DNA of 64,000 bases from Bacillota bacterium (GTDB lineage: Bacteria > Bacillota > Clostridia > Clostridiales > Caloramatoraceae). Positions 16,609 to 26,368 of the stretch are shown here, one piece after another; position 1 is the first letter of the stretch; every line of letters begins with the position of its first letter. Under the pieces are notes generated by a model. That model ran no database searches. It was not told the DNA's origin and was given only the letters and a program-made list of their open reading frames with translations. The translations under genes were made by a program, and so were the position numbers. The stretch spans positions 1 to 64,000 of the forward strand of contig JAEZLD010000204.1 of NCBI GenBank assembly GCA_023415335.1. The letters are read 5' to 3'.

Positions 16609-17673
16609 TTATCTTGTGTTTTCCTTTATTACCTTAATGACCCTTTCAAGGCCGTTACCAGCATTGCTTTCCTTCATAGCCTTAACATACGAAGCCCTGT
16701 TATCATAAACATACGTAATTCCCTCGTACAGGCTCCCGGCTGTCAGCTTTTCCTCCTCCAGCACCCTGCTGAACCCCTGCTTTTCAAAGGATCTGGAATT
16801 CAGTATCTGGTCACCTCTGCTGGCATTGGCTGAAAGCGGTATCAGCAGGTTTGGCTTCTTAAGTGCCAACAGTTCAAATATGACTGTGGCTCCAGCCCTT
16901 GAAATAACCACATCTGCCATAGCAAAAATATTACGCAGTTCATCGCTTACATACTCAAACTGTTTATAGCCCGGAGTATTTTTAAACTTCTCATCCATGT
17001 TACCCTTTCCACATATGTGGCAGAGGTTAAACCTGGAGGTTAAATCCTTAAGTGACTCTCTTACGGCTGTATTAATGCGCACTGAGCCCTGGCTTCCTCC
17101 AATCACCACAATAACCGGCTTTGAATCCTTAAAGCCACACACCCTTCTGCCCTGCTCAGCATCTCCTTTTAGAAGACTGTCTCTTACAGGAAGTCCTGTG
17201 AATACCCCTTTTCCCTGTGGAATATGCTTACTGGTCTCCGGAAACGTATAGCATATCTTTTGGGCAAAGGGAAGAGAAAGCTTGTTTGCCAGTCCAGGAG
17301 TCATGTCTGATTCATGTATGACCACTGGTATTTTTTTTATTTTAGCCGCCCACACTACTGGTGATGAAACAAAGCCTCCCTTGCTGAATACCATGTCAGG
17401 CTTTATTTTTCTAAGAACTTTCATTGCTTCATTAAAACCCTTTACAATCCTGAATGTGTCGGTAAAGTTTTTGGCATCAAGATACCTTCGCAGTTTTCCT
17501 GCACTTATGCCATAGTAAGGAATCCCCTCTTTTTCAATAAGTGCTTTCTCCATGCCGTCCTTTGAACCAATATAATGTATTTCATAGCCTGCCTTCCTAA
17601 GCTCTGGAAGCAGTGCAATGTTTGGCGTTACATGTCCTGCAGTGCCACCACCGGTTAATACTATCTTCTTCAT
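16609..17673 (-). CDS. murG: UDP-GlcNAc--lipid I N-acetylglucosaminyltransferase
   Basis: GT-B glycosyltransferase that converts lipid I to lipid II on the inner membrane face during peptidoglycan synthesis. The 354 residues include the N-terminal GGGTAGHVTPN loop, SKGGFVSSPVVWAAK, VIHESDMTPGLANK, the second GGSQGS motif, and SRAGATVIFELLALKKPNLLIPL, which carries the conserved glutamate for UDP-GlcNAc. ATG at 17673 follows GGGAGGATAAG. The gene stands outside a division/cell-wall cluster, as it often does in clostridia. The following gene (nuclease-like) is close enough to share its message. Confidence 0.95.
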   Translation of the reverse strand: MKKIVLTGGGTAGHVTPNIALLPELRKAGYEIHYIGSKDGMEKALIEKEGIPYYGISAGKLRRYLDAKNFTDTFRIVKGFNEAMKVLRKIKPDMVFSKGGFVSSPVVWAAKIKKIPVVIHESDMTPGLANKLSLPFAQKICYTFPETSKHIPQGKGVFTGLPVRDSLLKGDAEQGRRVCGFKDSKPVIVVIGGSQGSVRINTAVRESLKDLTSRFNLCHICGKGNMDEKFKNTPGYKQFEYVSDELRNIFAMADVVISRAGATVIFELLALKKPNLLIPLSANASRGDQILNSRSFEKQGFSRVLEEEKLTAGSLYEGITYVYDNRASYVKAMKESNAGNGLERVIKVIKENTR

Positions 17674-17800
17674 CTTATCCTCCCGATAAACACACAATAT
17701 TATAATATTCCTTATATTCTATTCCTTTTTATAAAGCTTATCCACATATTATTATAATCAAACACTTTAAGCTTAACAACATATTGATAATTTAAGGCAT

Positions 17801-17833
17801 AAAAAAGGACTCAGGAAAATTCCTGAACCCTTT
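17801..17833 (-). terminator. Terminator after the M42 aminopeptidase gene
   Basis: On the minus strand GGGTTCAGGAA and TCCTGAGTCC form the stem, followed by TTTTTT, directly after the stop codon. Confidence 0.85.
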
Positions 17834-17838
17834 ATAAA

Positions 17839-18840
17839 CTAGAACTCAAATTCTCTGTTTACGTATTTTCCCAGAAGTGCTATACATGCTTCCACATCGT
17901 TCATATCAACGATTCCATATGGGCTGTGGCAGTACCTCTCTGGTATAGATATTCCCGATGCCCTTACTCCGTCGTTTGACTGGTTCATTGCCCCTGCGTC
18001 TGTTCCTCCTGCAGGAAGTACATCAAGATGGTACTCTATATTATTTTCCTCTGCACACTTTACCATTTCCTCTACCAGGTATTCGTCACATACTACTGAG
18101 CTATCTATAACCTTTATGGATGCTCCCTTTCCAAGTGCCCCATTTCCCTTTCCAGCACTATCTGGGGTGTCAAAGGATGGTGTAACGTCTAGGGCTATTC
18201 CGATATCAGGCTTTACCCTATTGGAGGCTACCCTGGCTCCTCTTAAGCCAAGCTCCTCCTGTACTGAGAATACAAAGTATACATCATTATAAGGGGTATC
18301 CATCCTCCTCAAACATTCCATAGCCACGTAGCAGCCTATCCTGTCATCAAGAGCCTTTGTTGAAACTCTGTTGCCTGGAAGCTCCTCATACTCGCCTTCA
18401 AAGCAGGCATAATCACCAACCTTTACAAGTTTCTCTGCCTCTTCCTTGCTGGAGCAGCCAATATCAACATAAAGCTTGTTGATGTCCCCTGCCTTTATTG
18501 AATCCATACTGTCATTGCAGCCAATAACTCCTACTACACCGTTTTTAAACCTTACCCTGGTCATATATAAGGTAAAGGCTGAGTGCCCTCCAAGAGGTCT
18601 TACCTTAATGAAGCCCTTTTCAGTTATATAAGTAACCGAGAAGCCTATCTCATCCATATGTGCGGATGCCATTATTTTTTTCTTATTTTTTCCTGAGCCC
18701 TTTTTAAGTGCAATAATGTTTCCAAGTGCATCCACTGTCAGCTCATCTACATAAGGCTTTATATCCTCAGCTATAAGCTGCCCTATTTTTCTTTCATATC
18801 CACTTACACCTATTGCCTGGGTTAATTTACGCAAATCCAT
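17839..18840 (-). CDS. M42-family metallo-aminopeptidase
   Basis: A 333-residue di-metal peptidase. Metal and catalytic residues are visible in ASAHMDEIGF, STKALDDRIGCYVAME, VFSVQEELGLRGAR (Glu-Glu pair), IALDVTPS and the late CHSPYGIVDMNDVE. Proteins of this family trim N-terminal residues from short peptides, usually as dodecameric tetrahedra, and are often labelled glutamyl aminopeptidase or endoglucanase M (a historical error). AAAGGAAG precedes the ATG. It is monocistronic, with its own terminator. In a glutamate-fermenting organism it probably helps peptide use (inference). Confidence 0.93.
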   Translation of the reverse strand: MDLRKLTQAIGVSGYERKIGQLIAEDIKPYVDELTVDALGNIIALKKGSGKNKKKIMASAHMDEIGFSVTYITEKGFIKVRPLGGHSAFTLYMTRVRFKNGVVGVIGCNDSMDSIKAGDINKLYVDIGCSSKEEAEKLVKVGDYACFEGEYEELPGNRVSTKALDDRIGCYVAMECLRRMDTPYNDVYFVFSVQEELGLRGARVASNRVKPDIGIALDVTPSFDTPDSAGKGNGALGKGASIKVIDSSVVCDEYLVEEMVKCAEENNIEYHLDVLPAGGTDAGAMNQSNDGVRASGISIPERYCHSPYGIVDMNDVEACIALLGKYVNREFEF

Positions 18841-18920
18841 AGCTCATACTTCCTTTCACAAAATAATCTGACTAACCCCATTATATTGGAACATCAGTAT
18901 GATGTCAATCTATGGAACAT

Positions 18921-20864
18921 TTATTCATATTCTCCAATAAAGAGCCTTCCTGATAGAGGTTTGATTCTGATTTTAGTGGCCGGTGATGCCTTCTGGCGCC
19001 TGCCTAATACTATATCCCTTATGGATTGGAGACCTGCCCATGCAGAAAAATCAAGTGTGACCTGCTTTTCCTCATGAAGACTTCTGTTTATGAGTACCAA
19101 AGCAAACCCATTCTTTCTTCTGCTTCCGAAAACATCCCTGTTCTTTTCTATAACCCTAACATAGCCATATACATCCTCCGATGCATATACAGGAATAAAT
19201 GCACCCGTTTTCAGCATATCATTGGAGTTTCTTAGGGCTGCCAGCTTTTTGTACCAGGAAAGCAACTGGCGGTTTTCTCTTCCCCAGGGATAGGTACCTC
19301 TGTTAAAGGGATCCCTGTAGCCTTCCATTCCAGCCTCATCCCCATAGTATATGCATGGTGTTCCAGGAAACGTAAACTGTACAAGAGAAGCCAGCATCAT
19401 CCTTTTTTCTCCAAGCTCTCTTTGCACCTCATCCAATTGGAAGGCTGCTCTTTCCTCTATGGATAAGCTCTCGTTATCCGGAGCTCCTCCCAATACTGTT
19501 AAAGCCCTTGGAACATCGTGGCTTCCAATAAGGTTCATAGAGGAGTATGAGCTTTCAAAAGGATAATTTTCATACAGGCACATTACTCTGGTGTTCAGCT
19601 GCTCTGCAGTTTCCTTTCCAGTTATGAAAGCTATGAACATGTTTCTGAAGGGATAGTTCATAACAGTATCCAGCTCGTCACCACACAGATACTGTCTTGT
19701 AATACCATAACTCAGCTTATTGGATGCATCCTCCCAAACCTCTCCTATTATAGCTGCATCCTTTTTCTGGGTCTTTGCCTGGAGCCTCAGCTCTTTAATA
19801 AAGCTTTCTGGCAGCTCATCTGCCACATCCAGCCTCCAGCCCGACGCACCAAGGCGCAGCCATCTTTTAATTATGCTGTCTTGTGCTGTCAGTATATATT
19901 CCTTGTAGCCTTCGTCCTCCTCGTTCACGTTGGGAAGTGTAGGGAAATTCCACCAGCAATCATACTCATTGGGAAAGTTCTTAAAGCTGTACCATGAATG
20001 ATAGGGGGATTCCATTGACTGGTAAGCCCCTAAAGAATCATAGCTCCCCTCCTTATTAAAGTATCTGCTGTTGCTTCCCGTGTGGCTGAATACTCCATCA
20101 AGTATTATAGCTATGCCATGTTTGGATGCAGTCTGGCACAGCTCCTTGAAGATATTACTATCCCCATACATAGGGTCTATCTGCTCATAATCCCCTGTGT
20201 CATATTTGTGATTGGAGAAGGCCTTAAATATAGGATTCATATATATTATGCTTACTCCAAGCTCCTTCAGATAAGGAAGCTTTTTTATTATACCCCTAAG
20301 GTTTCCTCCATAGAAATCATTTACCCTGTATACCCCTGTGTAATCAGGCTTGTAATCCGGCACCTCATCCCAAGAGGAGTGCAGGGTATATTCATCTTCC
20401 CTGGTATTGGCTTCTCCTGATTCATTGCCATTATAGAATCTATCCACAAATATCTGATACATTATCCCCTCTTTAAGCCACTGTGGGGTTTTAAAGCCCT
20501 TCTTGAAAACAGTAATCTGGTAGGAGTTAAGGGGACTTTCCTTCAGCACGCCGGTACCTCCCATGTTATCGTCCCTGTTGCAGTAATACCAGGTACCATC
20601 TTCCTTTTCTATTATAAAGAAGTACCAGAGAAGACCACTTTCTCTCGAGCTTATATTGCCTTTATAAACATCCCACTCCTCAAGAGAGGACTCCTTCTCC
20701 ATCCTTACCCTTTCCTCTGAATTGTTTCTCCAGGTTCTTATATATACATTAGTCACAGACTTATCCTTAAGCTTTATCCTCAAGGTTATCTCACTTTGCT
20801 CCTGCACTGCTCCAAATGGATTTCTGTAAAATATATCCTGTGAATTATGAATTGCCCATGTCAT
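18921..20864 (-). CDS. GH13 alpha-amylase-family enzyme (neopullulanase/cyclomaltodextrinase type)
   Basis: 647 residues and no signal peptide, so probably cytoplasmic. Residues about 1-130 form a starch-binding-like N-terminal domain (CBM34 type). The barrel carries IDGVFSH-like ILDGVFSHTGSNS, GWRLDVADE (nucleophile Asp), IIGEVWED (acid/base Glu) and IGSHDVPRA (third Asp). The C-terminal beta domain follows. These enzymes cut linear or cyclic maltodextrins and sometimes pullulan. GGAGGCAAAATCC precedes the ATG. It lies 54 bases after glgB in the same direction, so glycogen branching and alpha-glucan breakdown are probably co-expressed. Confidence 0.88.
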   Translation of the reverse strand: MTWAIHNSQDIFYRNPFGAVQEQSEITLRIKLKDKSVTNVYIRTWRNNSEERVRMEKESSLEEWDVYKGNISSRESGLLWYFFIIEKEDGTWYYCNRDDNMGGTGVLKESPLNSYQITVFKKGFKTPQWLKEGIMYQIFVDRFYNGNESGEANTREDEYTLHSSWDEVPDYKPDYTGVYRVNDFYGGNLRGIIKKLPYLKELGVSIIYMNPIFKAFSNHKYDTGDYEQIDPMYGDSNIFKELCQTASKHGIAIILDGVFSHTGSNSRYFNKEGSYDSLGAYQSMESPYHSWYSFKNFPNEYDCWWNFPTLPNVNEEDEGYKEYILTAQDSIIKRWLRLGASGWRLDVADELPESFIKELRLQAKTQKKDAAIIGEVWEDASNKLSYGITRQYLCGDELDTVMNYPFRNMFIAFITGKETAEQLNTRVMCLYENYPFESSYSSMNLIGSHDVPRALTVLGGAPDNESLSIEERAAFQLDEVQRELGEKRMMLASLVQFTFPGTPCIYYGDEAGMEGYRDPFNRGTYPWGRENRQLLSWYKKLAALRNSNDMLKTGAFIPVYASEDVYGYVRVIEKNRDVFGSRRKNGFALVLINRSLHEEKQVTLDFSAWAGLQSIRDIVLGRRQKASPATKIRIKPLSGRLFIGEYE

Positions 20865-20918
20865 GGATTTTGCCTCCTGTCCTTCAAAACTTTAGCCTTT
20901 GTATTAATATATTTACTT

Positions 20919-22802
20919 TTATAATAACTGTCTCTTCTTTATATATGTGACTCCCAGTGGTGGCAGCTTGATGTTTATTGAGTGCTCCCGGCCATGAGAT
21001 GAGGTATCTTCGCTTTTTATTGGTCCATCATTAGTCTGTCCAGAGCCTCCAAACATGTCAAGATCGCTATTAAAGGCCTCATAGTACTCCCCTGCAGCAG
21101 GAACCCCTATTCTGTAGTTTTCCCTTACCACTGGAGTAAAGTTACATACAGCTATAACATATTCCTCCTCTGTGTTTCCAAGCCTTTCAAAGGCTATAAC
21201 ACTCTGGTCCCTGTCATCAGCTACTATCCACCTGAAACCACTGCCGTCAAAATCCCTTTCCCAGAATGCCCTCTCCTGGAGATAGAATCTGTTAAGCTGC
21301 CTTACATACTCCTGCAGCTTCACATGCATATCATAATCCAGCAGATGCCAATCCAGGCTGTTGTTATAGTTCCACTCATCAAACTGCCCGAACTCTCCTC
21401 CCATGAAAAGCAGCTTCTTTCCGGGATGTGCCGTCATATAGGCATACAGGGTCCTTAGGTTAGCAAACTTCTGCCAGTAATCCCCCGGCATTCTATCAAT
21501 CAGTGACTTCTTCCCATGGACTACCTCATCATGGGAAAGGGGAAGAATAAATTTTTCTGAAAAGGCATAAATCATAGAAAAGGTTATGGTGTCATGATGA
21601 TATTTCCTGTGAACCGTCTCATGAGACATATACTCAAGTGTATCATGCATCCAACCCATATTCCATTTATAGGTAAACCCAAGCCCGCCTTCAGAAACAG
21701 GCTTACTCACCCCTCCCCAGGCAGTAGACTCCTCTGCAATCATCAGGGTGTTGGGATGCTTCTCCTTCATAGCCATGTTAAGCTTCTTCAGAAAATCTAT
21801 AGCCTCTAGGTCCTCCCTTCCTCCGAACACATTAGGCACCCACTCTCCAGGATTTCTGGAGTAGTCAAGATAAAGCATGGAGCTTACAGCATCCACCCTT
21901 AATCCATCAATGTGATAGCAGTCTGTATATAGCATAGCACTTGAAATAAGGAAGCTCCTTACCTCATTGCGTCCGAAATTAAACACATAGGTTCCCCAGT
22001 CCTGGTGCTCTCCACGTCTTGGATCCTGATGCTCGTAGAGACATGTTCCATCAAACCTTGCCAGCCCATGTGCATCCTTAGGGAAATGGGCTGGAACCCA
22101 GTCCAGAATTACCCCTATATCATTCTGATGGCAGCAGTCAATAAAATACATGAAGTCCTTAGGAGAGCCGTATCTGCTGGTAATACCAAAATAGCCTGTT
22201 ACCTGATAGCCCCAGGAGCCATCAAAAGGATATTCTGAAACGGGCATTACTTCAATATGGGTATACCCCATATCCTTTACATAGGGAACCAACTCTTCTG
22301 CAAGGTCTCTATATGATAGAAAGCCCCCGTCATCCTTTCTTCTCCATGAGCCAAGATGAACCTCATATATTGACATAGGCTTGTTTTGTGATGATTCCTC
22401 CGCCTTACGTCTTTCCCACTGGCTGTCGTTCCACTCATATCCATCTATACTAGCCACCCTAGATGCATTATTTGGCCTAAGCTCAGCAGAAAAGCCACAA
22501 GGATCAGTCTTTAAAACTCTGTTCCCGCTGGAGGTTTCGATGCTATATTTGTATAATGCACCTTCCTCCACGCCCTCTATGAATATCTCCCATATACCGG
22601 AGAACGATACATTGTCCATAATATGTACCTGATCGTTCCAGTTGTTGAAATCTCCCACAACACTTACACTTCTTGCATTAGGGGCCCACACTGCAAAATG
22701 ACACCCTTCTTTGTCAAGATGGGCTCCAAGCATTTTATAGGATTCGTAGTTTGTTCCCTCTTTGAAAAGGTATACCTGAAGTTCACTTAAAGAATTTTTC
22801 AT
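20919..22802 (-). CDS. glgB: 1,4-alpha-glucan branching enzyme
   Basis: GH13 branching enzyme of 627 residues. It has an N-terminal CBM48 domain (HFAVWAPNARSVSVVGDFNNWND), region I around VILDWVPAHFP, region II DGLRVDAVSSM, region III MIAEESTAW, and region IV LSHDEVVHGK. It forms alpha-1,6 branches in glycogen. AAAGGAGGATAAA precedes ATG 22802, which is preferred to an ATG six codons earlier. No glgC, glgA or glgD is adjacent, so glycogen synthesis genes must be elsewhere. Confidence 0.95.
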   Translation of the reverse strand: MKNSLSELQVYLFKEGTNYESYKMLGAHLDKEGCHFAVWAPNARSVSVVGDFNNWNDQVHIMDNVSFSGIWEIFIEGVEEGALYKYSIETSSGNRVLKTDPCGFSAELRPNNASRVASIDGYEWNDSQWERRKAEESSQNKPMSIYEVHLGSWRRKDDGGFLSYRDLAEELVPYVKDMGYTHIEVMPVSEYPFDGSWGYQVTGYFGITSRYGSPKDFMYFIDCCHQNDIGVILDWVPAHFPKDAHGLARFDGTCLYEHQDPRRGEHQDWGTYVFNFGRNEVRSFLISSAMLYTDCYHIDGLRVDAVSSMLYLDYSRNPGEWVPNVFGGREDLEAIDFLKKLNMAMKEKHPNTLMIAEESTAWGGVSKPVSEGGLGFTYKWNMGWMHDTLEYMSHETVHRKYHHDTITFSMIYAFSEKFILPLSHDEVVHGKKSLIDRMPGDYWQKFANLRTLYAYMTAHPGKKLLFMGGEFGQFDEWNYNNSLDWHLLDYDMHVKLQEYVRQLNRFYLQERAFWERDFDGSGFRWIVADDRDQSVIAFERLGNTEEEYVIAVCNFTPVVRENYRIGVPAAGEYYEAFNSDLDMFGGSGQTNDGPIKSEDTSSHGREHSINIKLPPLGVTYIKKRQLL

Positions 22803-23277
22803 TTTATCCTCCTTTATCAAACCTTGTAATCCTTTACTTTATATAAAGGCTGCGTTACTGTTTAATTGTTTGGCAAACTGCAAAGCCTCATATCTCCAAA
22901 ATGTATTCAGAGACAATCAAATAACATTGACATCTTAATATATGGATGAGGTATTAAAAATATACACTTTAACAGTATGTCATTATAAAAAAAGCATGTC
23001 AAAGGAACATTATGGCATCATAGCTTTCCTCTGCTACAAGTATGCCTATATCTTACATCCCTCTGCCGAAAGCTTTTAATTCTCAACCAGTATAAGTCTT
23101 AATAACATTTTGCATGAATAGAATTCCTATTATAGTATTTTCCAAAAGCTCTCTTTATATTATTGTATAAACATTAATAATCGAGATTATGGTAAAATAA
23201 TGTCCTTAACCTATCATCCCATGATACTAATGTCATACAATAAAGAAGTGTATATCCTTCCATGATTGCTATGGCAT
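22803..23277. other. Intergenic region upstream of glgB
   Basis: AT-rich spacer of about 475 bases that must hold the glgB promoter. I see no open frame with a ribosome site, no tRNA-like fold and no convincing paired -35/-10 boxes. Confidence 0.4.
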
Positions 23278-23310
23278 AAAAAAACAGCTGAAAGAAAATA
23301 TCTTTCAGCC
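23278..23310 (-). terminator. Terminator after the SEC-C gene
   Basis: On the minus strand GCTGAAAGA pairs with TCTTTCAGC, followed by TGTTTTTTT. Confidence 0.85.
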
Positions 23311-23323
23311 GTTACAGCTTATG

Positions 23324-23827
23324 TTATTCATTTTTGCCGCAGCACTTCTTGTACTTTTTGCCGGAGCCACATGGACATGGATCATTTCTACCCACCTTAT
23401 TCTCCTTTACAACTGTCTGAGTCTTGTTATACTCTTTTTTAATTTCCTTCCTTTTTTCAGGGGTAAATATATCATCCCACTGTGGAAGGCCGTACAGCCA
23501 GTCTGCCTTAGCAGCAAGCATATTGTAGTAAAGCCTCTCGTAATCTATCTTCAAATCAAGCTGGGTATCCTCTTCAAGCCCTTCCAGCTCAATCTGGCTT
23601 TCAAGGCTTGTGTTAATTCCTGAAAGAAAGCCTGCCATGGTAACCTCATCCAGATTGTACTTCCTGGAAACTTCAGCTACGGAACCTTTTATTTCTGTAG
23701 TTTTATTTTTTAGTATGTCCTCGTAAACATGCATTTCCTTTTCAAAATATTCCTGCCAATACTGGTCATACTCCTGCTGGGTTCTTTGCTGGTCAGCAAG
23801 CTCCTCCCATTTCTCATATAGCTTCAT
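23324..23827 (-). CDS. SEC-C motif metal-binding protein
   Basis: A 167-residue protein ending in [22 protein letters not shown], a SEC-C zinc-binding module (C-x-C...C-C) like that at the SecA C terminus. The upstream 140 residues are charged and helical ([25 protein letters not shown]) with no known catalytic motif. ATG 23827 follows AAGGAGCAGGATTAT and is preferred to the GTG at 23848. Stand-alone SEC-C proteins are usually of unknown function. It forms a single transcription unit with its own terminator. Confidence 0.8.
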   Translation of the reverse strand: MKLYEKWEELADQQRTQQEYDQYWQEYFEKEMHVYEDILKNKTTEIKGSVAEVSRKYNLDEVTMAGFLSGINTSLESQIELEGLEEDTQLDLKIDYERLYYNMLAAKADWLYGLPQWDDIFTPEKRKEIKKEYNKTQTVVKENKVGRNDPCPCGSGKKYKKCCGKNE

Positions 23828-24124
23828 ATAATCCTGCTCCTTTATCACTAAAATACTCTACGATATTATATCACAATTTTTCCACAGTAAGCCATAATTA
23901 TGTAAAATTATATTTAGCTTTGTATTAAAACGTTTATTTTCATAGAAAACACATTTTTACTTTTGGTTTTTTAACTCTGCCAATAAAATGTGATATATCT
24001 AATAATTTTTTTTAAATACTGTGTCTTTAATGAAGAATATATGATAAAATTATAAAGGTGCAAACATATTTATTCTGCTTTGTGTAATACTAAAAAATAA
24101 AAATATATTAATAGGAGTGTTGTT

Positions 24125-24532
24125 ATGCCAGAAATAATAGAAGTAGGCAGTGTTTTAAAGGGAAAGGTAACCTCAATAAAGCCTTATGGTGCTTTTATAG
24201 CATTAGATGAAACTCATACGGGATTAGTTCATATCTCCCAGGTTTCCCACACTTATGTGAAGGATATAAATGATCATATAAAACTTGGTGATGAAGTGGA
24301 AGTTAAGGTTCTTTCAGTAGATGAGGCAACCGGAAAGATTTCACTGTCAATAAAGGAAACCCAGCCTGTACCAGATGAGCAGCCAAGAGCTCCAAGACAG
24401 CAGAAGCCAAGAACTCATTCAACTGAGAAGAAGATTGAGCCTGGTTTTAATACCCTTGAAGATAAGCTTAAAGCATGGCTTAAGCAGTCAAATGAAATTC
24501 AAGAAGACATCAATAAAAGAAATAACAGATAA
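24125..24532 (+). CDS. S1-domain RNA-binding protein (YugI/CvfD-like)
   Basis: 135 residues. Residues about 7-75 form an S1 RNA-binding domain (VGSVLKGKVTSIKPYGAFIAL, GLVHISQVSH, LGDEVEVKVLSVD, ISLSIKE). A basic, proline-rich linker and a short helical tail follow. This resembles general stress protein 13/YugI of Bacillus and CvfD, which bind ribosomes or RNA. AGGAGTGTTGTT lies before the ATG. Terminators follow at 24558 and 24600. It is one of few plus-strand genes here and is monocistronic. Confidence 0.88.
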   Translation: MPEIIEVGSVLKGKVTSIKPYGAFIALDETHTGLVHISQVSHTYVKDINDHIKLGDEVEVKVLSVDEATGKISLSIKETQPVPDEQPRAPRQQKPRTHSTEKKIEPGFNTLEDKLKAWLKQSNEIQEDINKRNNR

Positions 24533-24557
24533 ATATATTTCACCAGCAGATTAAATG

Positions 24558-24588
24558 TAATCCCAGGGCATTATTCTCTGGGATTTTT
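24558..24588 (+). terminator. Terminator after the S1-domain gene
   Basis: ATCCCAG pairs with CTGGGAT and is followed by TTTTTG. Confidence 0.8.
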
Positions 24589-24599
24589 GCCGTATTTTT

Positions 24600-24638
24600 T
24601 TAAAGCCTGTTTGAATATACGTTCAAACAGGCTTTTCT
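24600..24638. terminator. Bidirectional terminator between the S1-domain gene and rarA
   Basis: AAAGCCTGTTTGAA and TTCAAACAGGCTTT form a perfect 14-bp stem with A and U runs on its two sides, so it can end the converging transcripts. Confidence 0.85.
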
Positions 24639-24656
24639 TCCATACCTTTTCTCTCT

Positions 24657-25904
24657 TCACTTTTGCTTTACCCTGTCCCAGTACTCCTTTATGGACCTCT
24701 CGTACTTATTGTTTCCCTCCCTGTAGTACACCTTGTCCTTTATGTTATCCGGAAGGTACTGCTGCTCCACATAGTTGTTAGGATAGGCATGAGGATACTT
24801 GTACCCCTTTACTCCTAGCTTTTCAGCACCTGCATAGTGACCATCCTGAAGGTGCTTTGGAATATCTCCGGTGTCCGTGGCATCTAAATCACTCAATGCA
24901 TCCTGTATGGCAGCACAGGCACTGTTGGACTTAGGCAGGGTTGCCAGATATATTACTACCTCTGACAGTATTATAGATGCCTCAGGAAAGCCAACTACCC
25001 TTGCCGTCTGCAGTCCTCCATTGGTAATAGCCAGGGCATTAGGATGTGCAAGGCCTATATCCTCTGCAGCAATAACTCCCAGCCTTCTGATTATAGAATC
25101 CAGGCTTCCCCCCTTAACAAGCCTCGCAAGGTAATGGACTGCCGCATCCGGATCACTTCCTCTAATGCTCTTCTGAAGGGCACTGAGAAGGTTATAATGC
25201 TCATGTCCCGTGGCATCGAAGCGCATGCTGGACTGTCCCAGGTTTTCAATGCTTTCAGGAGTAATAAGTATATGTGAAGTATCTTCTGTGGATACGGCCA
25301 TCTCAAGTATTCCCATTGCCTTTCTCATATCTCCGCTACTTATGTCTGCAATATAGGAAAAAGCCCCAGGAGTACACTCTATACTTACTCCATCATCCTG
25401 TAACAGCCTCACAGCCCTCTTTAATCCATCAACAATGTCATGGACTGACAAGGGCAGGAACTGAAATATTGTGCTCCTGCTTAATATGGCATTATATATG
25501 GAGAAATAAGGATTTTCTGTGGTGCTGGCAATAAGAGTAATCCTGCCATCCTCTATAAATTCCAAAAGTGACTGCTGTTGCTTTTTATTAAAGTTCTGTA
25601 TCTCATCTAAGTAAAGGACCACACCCTTATAGCCCATGACCGTGTCAAGCTCCTTTATTATGGACTGTATATCCTTCACCGATGCGTTTGTTGCATTAAG
25701 CTTATACAGCTTCTTGCCTGCATTTTTTGCTATTATATTGGCAACGGTGGTCTTCCCCGTGCCAGGAGGTCCAAAGAATATCATGTTCATTATGTTGTTG
25801 TTTTCTATAAACCTTCTTAAAGGCTTTCCAGGGCCAAGTATATGCTTCTGCCCGAACACCTCTTCTATTCCAATAGGCCTGATTCTATCTGATAAAGGCT
25901 GCAT
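24657..25904 (-). CDS. rarA: Replication-associated recombination AAA+ ATPase
   Basis: RarA/MgsA, 415 residues. It acts at stalled replication forks with single-strand-binding protein. Walker A is FFGPPGTGKTTVANI, Walker B is LYLDEIQNF, and sensor-1 is TTENPYFSIYNAILSR. The C-terminal helical tetramerisation domain shows AEDIGLAHPNAL and AYPNNYVEQQYLP. ATG 25904 follows GGAGGGGTATA. The 35 extra codons of the longer open frame have no ribosome site and are rejected. No cysteine-desulfurase operon is attached. Confidence 0.95.
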   Translation of the reverse strand: MQPLSDRIRPIGIEEVFGQKHILGPGKPLRRFIENNNIMNMIFFGPPGTGKTTVANIIAKNAGKKLYKLNATNASVKDIQSIIKELDTVMGYKGVVLYLDEIQNFNKKQQQSLLEFIEDGRITLIASTTENPYFSIYNAILSRSTIFQFLPLSVHDIVDGLKRAVRLLQDDGVSIECTPGAFSYIADISSGDMRKAMGILEMAVSTEDTSHILITPESIENLGQSSMRFDATGHEHYNLLSALQKSIRGSDPDAAVHYLARLVKGGSLDSIIRRLGVIAAEDIGLAHPNALAITNGGLQTARVVGFPEASIILSEVVIYLATLPKSNSACAAIQDALSDLDATDTGDIPKHLQDGHYAGAEKLGVKGYKYPHAYPNNYVEQQYLPDNIKDKVYYREGNNKYERSIKEYWDRVKQK

Positions 25905-25966
25905 TATACCCCTCCGTAAAGTAAAATATACTATCTCATTATTATAATAGAAGCTGCTGTTTTTTG

Positions 25967-26000
25967 CAAAAACAAGGGATGACATATGCCATCCCCTGTT
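25967..26000 (-). terminator. Terminator after the ATP synthase remnant
   Basis: CAGGGGATGgCATATGtCATCCCTTG is a self-complementary foldback followed by TTTTTG on the minus strand. It is probably the original terminator of the atp operon. Confidence 0.65.
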
Positions 26001-26015
26001 TTGTTTCAATTATTT

Positions 26016-26150
26016 TTATTTACCTGAGCCTTTAATATTAAGCCTGTTAATGGCTTTTTTAAGGGCAAGCTCAACACGCTTTGTGTCTATGCTATCATCA
26101 CCAGATCCGAGCCTCTTCTCTGCCCTTTCCTTAGCCGCTTTCCCTTTATT
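26016..26150 (-). pseudogene. atpC: 3' fragment of ATP synthase epsilon subunit gene
   Basis: The minus-strand frame ending at the stop 26016-26018 reads [17 protein letters not shown], then [18 protein letters not shown]. This is the two-helix C-terminal domain of the F1 epsilon subunit. No start or N-terminal beta domain remains. Upstream the similarity passes into subunit a in another frame, so the bulk of the operon between atpB and atpC has been lost. Confidence 0.7.
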
Positions 26151-26368
26151 CCATGATTCTTTATATCAGTACCATGGATAAGGATTATCATCATCATTGC
26201 TAAAGTAGCGTTGACACTCAGATTACATGTTGGTGACTGCAGCCCTTAAAGCCCTGCCAGGTTGCTTAAAAGCATGCAAAGCATCACAGTTCCCATAAAG
26301 GCAAGGTACTTCCATGTTCTTTTATTAGGGTTTCCACCGATAATACTAATAGCAAACCCTACAATTAT
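26130..26368 (-). pseudogene. atpB: Internal fragment of ATP synthase subunit a gene
   Basis: The frame reads NPNKRTWKYLAFMGTVMLCMLLSNLAGL, an in-frame TAA, then [36 protein letters not shown]. This matches the region of F0 subunit a with the N-L-x-G-L and P-P-T-x-D-L-N-x-T signatures. The start region and the proton-channel C-terminal helices are missing. The reading frame then breaks into atpC at about 26125-26150. Confidence 0.7.

Noticed and set aside
22945..23240. CATATATTA (minus) and CATACAATA (plus) boxes near the glgB leader as SigK promoters
   Set aside because: Neither has a GTAAC-type -35 at the 15-16 base spacing found at the array.
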